DNA of 56,056 nt from a virus. The position numbers and the translations under genes are program-made. How positions within the stretch are numbered: the stretch's first letter is position 1; every line of letters begins with the position of its first letter. Location of the stretch: positions 1-56,056 of the IMG/VR virus record IMGVR_UViG_3300030117_003836; one strand, 5' to 3'. The notes beneath the pieces were generated by a model. That model was not told the origin of the DNA and ran no database searches. It saw nothing but the letters and a program-made list of their open reading frames with translations. Below are positions 50,501 to 56,056 of this stretch, piece by piece.

Positions 50501-51158
50501 AGTAGTTGAGGATTGGAGGGATGGTCACATAGGTGATTGGGTACTAGCAGACGATGATTGCGTCATTCAAGTATTAAGACGGGGGCAAATGTTGCGCTCG
50601 AAAGGTAAAAATAAGGTCAGAGAATATATAGGAACATGCACAGGCACGTTTCCTATAGGTCCAAATATTAAGATGGATACTTCTAAAAGAATTAACATCT
50701 ATTCATTTGGAGGAAATAAAAATCCTGATGACATTCTCTTGGATCGGACTAAGCTCAGTAAAGCTGAACAAGTCTTCGTCTTATATATGGCACAAGGATT
50801 AAAGCCAGAACAGGCTTATATTAAAGCATTCCCTACTAATAATATTAGGTATGCTAAAGAAAAATCTACAGATTTAATAAAAACTGAGAGGGTAAAGACG
50901 GCTATGAAAGAAGAATTAAAGCCAGTATTAAAAGAATTAGGTGTTGATGAAACCTATATATTAAAAGGTATTAAATCAGAAGCAGAAACAGCTGAAAAAT
51001 CTGATACAAGATTAAAAGCTCTATTTAAACTGTCTGATATTATGGATTTAGAAGATAAAAATCAAACTAAAGTCACACAAATATCAGGAGCTGTATTTAA
51101 AGGGTTTGATGGAAATGCTTTAGAGGAAGTACAACGACCAAAGGAGATAGAAGAATGA
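50427..51158 (+). CDS. terS: Terminase small subunit
   Basis: The protein has 243 residues from ATG 50427. The N-terminal part (about 30-90) has 'GHIGDWVLADDDCVIQVLRRG' and 'YIGTCTGTFPIG', a beta domain often attached to this family in marine phages. The C-terminal part has the DNA-binding unit 'LSKAEQVFVLYMAQGLKPEQAYIKAFPT' (helix-turn-helix), followed by 'RVKTAMKEELKPVLKELGVDETYILKGIKSEAE', typical of small terminases. It recognises phage DNA and stimulates the large subunit encoded four genes on. The long overlap with the upstream gene leaves the start somewhat open; GTG 50463 is an alternative. Confidence 0.75.
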   Translation: MRQYKIRRLNHRVYEPNDPLPKNLKVVEDWRDGHIGDWVLADDDCVIQVLRRGQMLRSKGKNKVREYIGTCTGTFPIGPNIKMDTSKRINIYSFGGNKNPDDILLDRTKLSKAEQVFVLYMAQGLKPEQAYIKAFPTNNIRYAKEKSTDLIKTERVKTAMKEELKPVLKELGVDETYILKGIKSEAETAEKSDTRLKALFKLSDIMDLEDKNQTKVTQISGAVFKGFDGNALEEVQRPKEIEE

Positions 51159-51586
51159 AGGACTTTATGTTCGAACAATTAAAAAGATTAGATAAATACG
51201 ACACTATGTCTCAAAGATCTAGAGTAAGACCTAATCCTATGTCTAAACCAGCTCCAATGCCTGGACCATCACCATTAAATAGACCTGAATTTGGTCATTT
51301 AGAACACCAAGAAGAACCATTAGGGTTTGAAGATTGGTTGTCAAATCAACCTTATGGAGGTCAAATATCTCCATTTCAACCACAAGGGACAGATTTTTGG
51401 CAAGAACAGTACAATGACTATCTAAGAGGCTGGGAATCTAAGTTTGGTGAAGGACAAGGCATGGGTGGAGGTATGGGAAACTCAGGATATGGAAGTCAAA
51501 TGGGACCTGGTTCAGGAGGCCCTAGAGATATGGGCACCCCGTCTATGGGTAATTTGTTAAGAGGAAAGCCTAACAAAAGTTATTAA
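51155..51586 (+). CDS. Pro/Gly-rich disordered protein
   Basis: The protein has 143 residues; its ATG overlaps the TerS stop (ATGA) behind AAGGAG. It is rich in P, G, M, S and Q, with 'PAPMPGPSP' and a G/M/S tail; only the first 20 residues and the 'FWQEQYNDYLRGWESKFGE' segment look folded. Such proteins in packaging regions may be flexible linkers or packaging accessories. Not recognised. Confidence 0.5.
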   Translation: MKDFMFEQLKRLDKYDTMSQRSRVRPNPMSKPAPMPGPSPLNRPEFGHLEHQEEPLGFEDWLSNQPYGGQISPFQPQGTDFWQEQYNDYLRGWESKFGEGQGMGGGMGNSGYGSQMGPGSGGPRDMGTPSMGNLLRGKPNKSY

Positions 51587-51768
51587 TGGACTTTTTTAAA
51601 AATTTTGCCAATTATTTTAAGGCAGATACAGATATTATAGTAAATAGGATAAATTATTGTAAGAATTGTCCTTTTATAACGCCCAAATTTAGATGTACTA
51701 AGTGTGGGTGTTTTATGAAACTAAAAACAATGTTGGCTCATTCAAAATGTCCAATAGGAAAGTGGTAA
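51586..51768 (+). CDS. Small zinc-ribbon protein
   Basis: The protein has 60 residues and is coupled (TAATG). 'INYCKNCPFITPKFRCTKCGCFMKLKTMLAHSKCPIGKW' contains C-x2-C, C-x2-C-x-C and a final C, the pattern of a widespread phage mini-protein near terminase genes. It probably binds zinc and may assist terminase or the late switch. The first 20 residues are an amphipathic helix. Confidence 0.7.
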   Translation: MDFFKNFANYFKADTDIIVNRINYCKNCPFITPKFRCTKCGCFMKLKTMLAHSKCPIGKW

Positions 51769-52523
51769 TGGCAGAAAAAAACATAGGTATATTAGGATTA
51801 ATCACCTCTGGAATACAAGGAGGCGATAAATTAATGGAATATATTAAAGAAAATGCTACTACTGAAGCAGATATGGCATATTTAAGAGAAAAAGCTGGGT
51901 TAATGGCTAGTGATTATTATACAGGATTGCTAGGTCACCCACTTACAGGCCTTACAAATATAGATGAATTAGTCACTGGCAAAAGAGGTAGCTATAGAGG
52001 TCAAACTTTAGACTTTTGGGGAGATGGTAATTCATCAACTTTCGATATAGAACAAGCAAAAAGATATGGAATTACACCTGCTCCAGATATATTGGGCGTA
52101 TATTTAGGAGATGTTACGCCCGAAAGTCAAGGACTTAAACCTCATGATGAATTGCCATCTAAAGGTTATCCATTTAAGCCAGGACCTGTATATAATGTAG
52201 AAGATTATATATTTTTTGATGGAATTAATATTAATAATTCAGAAGTTTCTAAGTTATTAAATATGAAACCTGGCGATTCTATGAAATTAGACCAAGAGCA
52301 AGTTGCTAAATATTCTGCAATAGACATGGGTAGAAGTAATTGGAGCGTAGGAAAAAATAAAGATGGTAGTTATTATGTATCAGTTGCAGATGTCTGGGAT
52401 TTTAAAGGCGATGATTATGGGACATATCAACAAATAATGGAATATGTTGGTGCAAAACCTATAAATATGTACGGAAGGTTTCCTTTAAATATAGAAGGAG
52501 ATATACAGGTTGAGCAATATTAA
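51768..52523 (+). CDS. Unknown protein between terminase subunits
   Basis: The protein has 251 residues from ATG 51768, sharing a base with the previous stop; a longer in-frame version would begin inside the zinc-ribbon gene and is rejected. N-terminal helices (1-60), then mixed alpha/beta with G/D/Y-rich loops. No catalytic motif was recognised. It overlaps the large terminase by 14 bases, which suggests coupled expression and a packaging-related or virion role. Confidence 0.5.
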   Translation: MAEKNIGILGLITSGIQGGDKLMEYIKENATTEADMAYLREKAGLMASDYYTGLLGHPLTGLTNIDELVTGKRGSYRGQTLDFWGDGNSSTFDIEQAKRYGITPAPDILGVYLGDVTPESQGLKPHDELPSKGYPFKPGPVYNVEDYIFFDGININNSEVSKLLNMKPGDSMKLDQEQVAKYSAIDMGRSNWSVGKNKDGSYYVSVADVWDFKGDDYGTYQQIMEYVGAKPINMYGRFPLNIEGDIQVEQY

Positions 52524-54066
52524 TCTACACAATGTTTCTAAAGAAGAACAAGCTTTAGAATTAGCTAAACATGATATGATAGCATTTGGTAAATTATTTT
52601 TACCAGAAGATTTTATGAGAAGTGAAACTCCATTTTTTCATTATCAAGTAGCAGATACTATTTCAAATTTAGATAAAAAGCAAACAGCAATTATTTTACC
52701 AAGGGGACATGGAAAGACAGTACTTACAAAATGCAATATCATGCATGATTTTTGTTTTGCTAAAGATCCATTATTTTATGGTTGGGTTGCGGCCTCTTCT
52801 AAGATTTCCGTACCTAATCTCGATTATATTAAATATCATTTGGAATATAATGATAAAGTGTTGTATTATTTCGGTAATTTAAAGGGGAGGAAGTGGACCG
52901 AAGATGATATTGAACTTAAAAACGGTTGCAAACTTATTAGTAAATCCAACCTCTCAGGAATTAGGGGTGGTGCTAAATTGCATAAAAGATACGATCTTAT
53001 CGTACTTGACGACTTTGAAGATGAGAATAATACCGTTACGCCTGAGTCTAGGGCTAAAATCAGCAATCTTGTTACAGCTGTTGTGTTTCCTGCTCTCGAG
53101 CCTGGTACTGGTCGCCTTAGGATTAATGGTACACCTGTTCATTTTGATGCGTTCATCCAGAATATACTTATCGGGCATGAACGTGCTAAAAAAGAAGGTA
53201 AAAAATTTAGCTGGGATGTTATAACGTATAAAGCAATACAAGAAGATGGAACTCCTTTATGGCCTAGTTGGTTTGGTGAAAAGGAGATGGCTAGAAAAAA
53301 GAAATTTTATACTGATTCTGGACAACCTCAAAAGTTTTACCAAGAATATATGATGGAAGTTCAGTCTAAAGAAGATGCGATATTTACAAGAGAGCATATA
53401 AAATATCATAATGGAAAATACAAATATGACGAAGATCAAGGCATTTCTTACCTTATTACAGACGATGGGGGAGAAGTTCCTGTCAACGTATTCGCGGGTG
53501 TCGATCCTGCTACTGATAGCGTTAGGCGTGACACTGATTTTTCCGTTTTATGTTTTATTGCAGTTGACGGTGATAATAATGTATATGTCCTTGATTATAT
53601 ACGAAAACGTTCAATTCCTGTTCTGGGGATTCCTGGAGAAGGTAAAAAAGGTATTGTGGATTATATGTTTGATTATAATAAAATATATCATCCTTCCTTA
53701 TACGTGGTTGAAGACACGACTATGTCCAAACCAGTTTTCCAGTCGTTGGTATCAGAAATGCGTAGACGAAACGACTTTGGAGTTAAATATTGCGCTGAAA
53801 AACCTGGTACAAGGATGTCGAAACGTGATAGGATACAAGAGATTTTGGCACAAAGATTTGCAATAAAAAGTGTATATATGAAAAAAGACCACTATGAATT
53901 GCAACATGAAGTTTTAACATTTGGCCCTAGGATGGGTCATGACGATACAATAGATGCTTTAGCTTATGCTTGTAAATATGCTAATCCTCCTAAATCTATT
54001 AAAAAGAATAAAGGCGGAGATTGGTTTAAACATAAACCTAAAGCAAAAAGTTGGATAACAGCTTAG
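52510..54066 (+). CDS. terL: Terminase large subunit
   Basis: The protein has 518 residues. The start is TTG 52510 with AAGGAG 9 bases upstream; no ATG fits better. The ATPase has Walker A 'LPRGHGKT' (63-70) and Walker B 'LIVLDDFED' (163-171). The nuclease has 'VFAGVDPATD' (D332), 'RDTDFS' and a late 'HDDTIDALAYA', the RNase-H-type acidic residues. It drives DNA into the capsid through the portal encoded just after. Two stretches, about 52780-53190 and 53480-53830, use GTC, CTC, CGC/CGT and GCG codons that are rare elsewhere here, which suggests recombination with a relative of different codon use. Confidence 0.9.
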   Translation: MSNINLHNVSKEEQALELAKHDMIAFGKLFLPEDFMRSETPFFHYQVADTISNLDKKQTAIILPRGHGKTVLTKCNIMHDFCFAKDPLFYGWVAASSKISVPNLDYIKYHLEYNDKVLYYFGNLKGRKWTEDDIELKNGCKLISKSNLSGIRGGAKLHKRYDLIVLDDFEDENNTVTPESRAKISNLVTAVVFPALEPGTGRLRINGTPVHFDAFIQNILIGHERAKKEGKKFSWDVITYKAIQEDGTPLWPSWFGEKEMARKKKFYTDSGQPQKFYQEYMMEVQSKEDAIFTREHIKYHNGKYKYDEDQGISYLITDDGGEVPVNVFAGVDPATDSVRRDTDFSVLCFIAVDGDNNVYVLDYIRKRSIPVLGIPGEGKKGIVDYMFDYNKIYHPSLYVVEDTTMSKPVFQSLVSEMRRRNDFGVKYCAEKPGTRMSKRDRIQEILAQRFAIKSVYMKKDHYELQHEVLTFGPRMGHDDTIDALAYACKYANPPKSIKKNKGGDWFKHKPKAKSWITA

Positions 54067-54073
54067 GAGAATT

Positions 54074-54217
54074 ATGAAACAAAGAATGCATATATGACCA
54101 TTTAAAGGAACACCTCATTCGGTGAATGAGAAGCATACAAAAGCTCCTAAGGGAGCTAGTCACTGGAATAAAAGTGAATTTGCAGTCGCTAATAATAAAT
54201 ATAAAGAAGGCAAGTAA
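54074..54217 (+). pseudogene. Small basic ORF interrupted by an in-frame TGA
   Basis: From ATG 54074 (AGGAG just upstream) the frame reads MKQRMHI, then TGA at 54095-54097, then 39 more codons beginning PFKGTPHSVNEKHTKAPKGA to TAA, whose last base is the A of the portal ATG. The second part looks like a conserved K/H/S-rich small phage protein. Either it is a broken gene, a TGG changed to TGA, a sequence error, or translation restarts at the GTG near 54122. Confidence 0.45.
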
Positions 54218-56056
54218 TGGCTAAAAAAATAACTAAAGAAGTACAAAGAATACATGATTTATTTGAAATTGCTAATGGAGAAAATAGAGCTCAATGGGAA
54301 TATATCAATCAAAAAGGTGTAGACTTTGCTAACGATAATCAATTAACAGATGAAGAGAGGGTTACATTAGAAGAACAAGGAATGCCCACCTTCACAATAA
54401 ACCGCATATTGCCTGTAGTAGAAATGTTAAATTTTTACGCCACAGCAAACAAACCTAGATGGCAAGCTGTTGGAGTTGATGGTAGTGATACTGATGTTGC
54501 TGCTGTATTTTCCGACATGGCTGATTATATATGGGACTTGTCTGATGGATCCTCTCTTTACGCTAATTGTGTAAATGATTCTGTTACTAAAGGAGTAGGG
54601 TATATGCATGTTACTGTAGACCAAGACTCTGATAATGGAATGGGTGATGTAGTTATTAAACAGCCAGAACCATTTGATTTATTTGTAGACCCTAAGTCTA
54701 GAGATTTATTGTTTAGAGACGCTTCATTTGTTATGATAAGAAAAATATTACCTAAGTCACATTTGTTAAAAATATATCCTGATTTAGCATCTAAAATTAA
54801 AAAATCTGCTAGTTTAAATGATAATGATTATAATTATTCAGAAAAATCTAGAGATAAATATATGAAAGATTTTGGATATAAAGATGTTGATACAGATGAA
54901 AGCCCAGATAAAGATGGAGCTAGAGATGACGTAGTAGAATTTTTTGAAACTTATGAAAAAATTAAAATTAAATATGTAAATGTATTTTATCAACAACCAT
55001 TAACTAAAGAAGTATTGCAACAAATACAGCAACAAGTAAAAGTTCAAATGCAGGAAATGGCTTCTGAATTACAAGTTAAAGCTTTAGAACAGCAAAAATC
55101 TATGGAGGCAGCTGTTCAATCTGGAGAAATGATTCCAGAAAGATTTCAATTAGAAATGCAAAAAATGCAAGAAGGAATGCAACAACAATTAGCTCAAGCA
55201 GAACAGCAAATGACTGCTGAATTACAACAGCAAGCTACTATTATTCAAAATATGGTAATTACAGAAAAAGAATTTAAAGTAATATCTCAAGATAAAAAGT
55301 TTGCAGCAACTATAGTAGATGCTGTTCCTTTTCATGGAGATAGAATACAATTATGTTGCAGCACTGGTGATACAATGTTATATAAAAAAATATTACCAGA
55401 AGGAATTACAGAATACCCTATAGTACCATTTCATTATAAGTGGACAGGAACTCCTTATCCAATAAGTGCAGTTTCTCCATTAATGGGTAAACAAAGAGAA
55501 GTAAATAAAGCTCATCAATTATTAGTTCATAATGCTTCATTAGGTAGTTCATTAAGATTTGTACACGAAGAAGGTTCTATTGATACGGATTATTGGGAAA
55601 AGTATTCAAGTGCTCCAGGAGCTTTATTACCTGTAAGACCTGGATCAACTCCTCCAACACCAATACAACCTGCTCCATTAAATAGTGCATTTTTTAATAT
55701 TGTTCAAAACTCTAAATCTGATATGGAATATTTAGCAGGTATATATTCTTCTATGATGGGAGATACAGGCTCTCAACATGAAACTTATAGAGGTATGTTA
55801 GCCATGGATGAATATGGTACAAGAAGAATTAAACAGTGGATGCAAAATGCTTTAGAACCTGCATTAAAACAAATGGGAACTATTATAAAACAATTTACAC
55901 AATCTGTTTATACTGCTCAAAAAACTTTTAGAATTGTTCAACCAAGTGCATTACAAGAGCAAAGGCAAGTTGAAATTAATATACCTGTTTACAATGATTT
56001 AGGAGAAGCAGTAGGTAAGATAAAGGATTATAGTGCTGCAAAATTTGATGTAAGAA
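54217..56056 (+). CDS. Portal protein, N-terminal part (continues at base 1)
   Basis: The gene starts at ATG 54217 after AAGGCAAG and is open to the window end, continuing in frame at 1-560 for a total of about 766 residues. 'MPTFTINRILPVVEMLNFYATANKPRW' and 'QPEPFDLFVDPKSRD' with 'KGVGYMHV' are typical of P22-like portals. A Q/M/E-rich coiled insert (about 270-345) precedes 'GITEYPIVPFHYKWTGTPYPISAVSPLMGKQREVNKAHQLL'. It forms the dodecameric DNA gate. It directly follows TerL and the broken small ORF. Confidence 0.9.
   Translation, partial: MAKKITKEVQRIHDLFEIANGENRAQWEYINQKGVDFANDNQLTDEERVTLEEQGMPTFTINRILPVVEMLNFYATANKPRWQAVGVDGSDTDVAAVFSDMADYIWDLSDGSSLYANCVNDSVTKGVGYMHVTVDQDSDNGMGDVVIKQPEPFDLFVDPKSRDLLFRDASFVMIRKILPKSHLLKIYPDLASKIKKSASLNDNDYNYSEKSRDKYMKDFGYKDVDTDESPDKDGARDDVVEFFETYEKIKIKYVNVFYQQPLTKEVLQQIQQQVKVQMQEMASELQVKALEQQKSMEAAVQSGEMIPERFQLEMQKMQEGMQQQLAQAEQQMTAELQQQATIIQNMVITEKEFKVISQDKKFAATIVDAVPFHGDRIQLCCSTGDTMLYKKILPEGITEYPIVPFHYKWTGTPYPISAVSPLMGKQREVNKAHQLLVHNASLGSSLRFVHEEGSIDTDYWEKYSSAPGALLPVRPGSTPPTPIQPAPLNSAFFNIVQNSKSDMEYLAGIYSSMMGDTGSQHETYRGMLAMDEYGTRRIKQWMQNALEPALKQMGTIIKQFTQSVYTAQKTFRIVQPSALQEQRQVEINIPVYNDLGEAVGKIKDYSAAKFDVR
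55959..56056. repeat. Terminal redundancy, right copy
   Basis: This 98-base stretch is identical to bases 2-99 and overlaps the portal coding region. It shows that the sequence closes into a circle of about 55.96 kb; physical ends of the packaged DNA cannot be told from it. Confidence 0.9.

Noticed and set aside
52866-53866. Long frames on other strands/frames inside the large terminase gene, including a hydrophobic 151-codon frame at 53411
   Set aside because: They lack good ribosome sites and cover the terminase frame, whose motifs are clear. They are shadows, though they coincide with the odd codon patches.
54095-54097. TGA read as tryptophan (genetic code 4)
   Set aside because: Many genes here end at TGA in tight overlaps (for example 9816-9818 and 47141-47143), and tryptophan is TGG throughout.

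Overview
The window is best read as one complete, circularly closed tailed-phage genome of about 55.96 kb. The last 98 bases repeat bases 2-99, and the portal gene runs off the right end and continues in frame at the left end. The DNA is very AT-rich, codons are strongly A/T-ending, and the genes are packed with TAATG/ATGA overlaps and GGAGG-type ribosome sites. The P22-like portal, the nozzle-type beta-propeller and the very large internal proteins suggest short-tailed (podovirus-like) morphology. The host is probably an AT-rich, perhaps aquatic, bacterium, but nothing here identifies it. I found no integrase, repressor, tRNA, CRISPR array or insertion sequence.

Layout. Rightward genes (50.06 kb to the end, then 1 to 37.6 kb) form the packaging and virion module. 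In order they are: small early-late genes, terminase small subunit, terminase large subunit, portal, scaffold, major capsid protein, decoration-like beta proteins and connector proteins. Then come a LamG-like protein and a lysis-like group (lysozyme-fold enzyme, phosphoesterase, several tiny membrane proteins and an MscS-like protein). The module ends with a 1327-aa nozzle-like protein, fibre-like proteins, internal virion proteins including a nucleotidyltransferase-fold protein, a 2874-aa giant and a 902-aa giant. The 2874-aa protein carries an R-x-P...DYDID motif like the catalytic barrel of DFDID/DFDGD RNA polymerases, so it is a candidate virion-packaged RNA polymerase.

Leftward genes (49.7 down to 37.57 kb) form one long early/replication operon. 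It has small unknown proteins, an SSB-like protein ending EEIPF, an ERF annealing protein, an AEP-primase/DnaB-type helicase fusion, a DUF1599-like protein, a winged-helix protein and a PD-(D/E)XK nuclease. No DNA polymerase gene is seen. Promoter-like sequences for both directions lie in the 353-bp divergent region 49705-50057.

The most exciting content is at 43124-46288, inside the early operon. Four consecutive genes encode a beta-grasp ubiquitin-like protein ending in GG plus two residues, a 423-aa protein with an E2-like HP...C...P signature, a JAMM/JAB protease with a complete E-HxH-S-D motif, and an E1/ThiF-like adenylating enzyme. Together they look like a complete phage-encoded ubiquitin-like conjugation system (Ubl, E2, deconjugating protease, E1).

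A second unusual property is that almost every gap in the early operon holds a stem-bounded, often multi-branched inverted-repeat element. One of these sits inside a 15-bp direct repeat that duplicates the end of the E1 gene. Two late-gene leaders share a 31-nt structure with compensatory base changes. All functional calls are from reading motifs by eye; no database search was possible.
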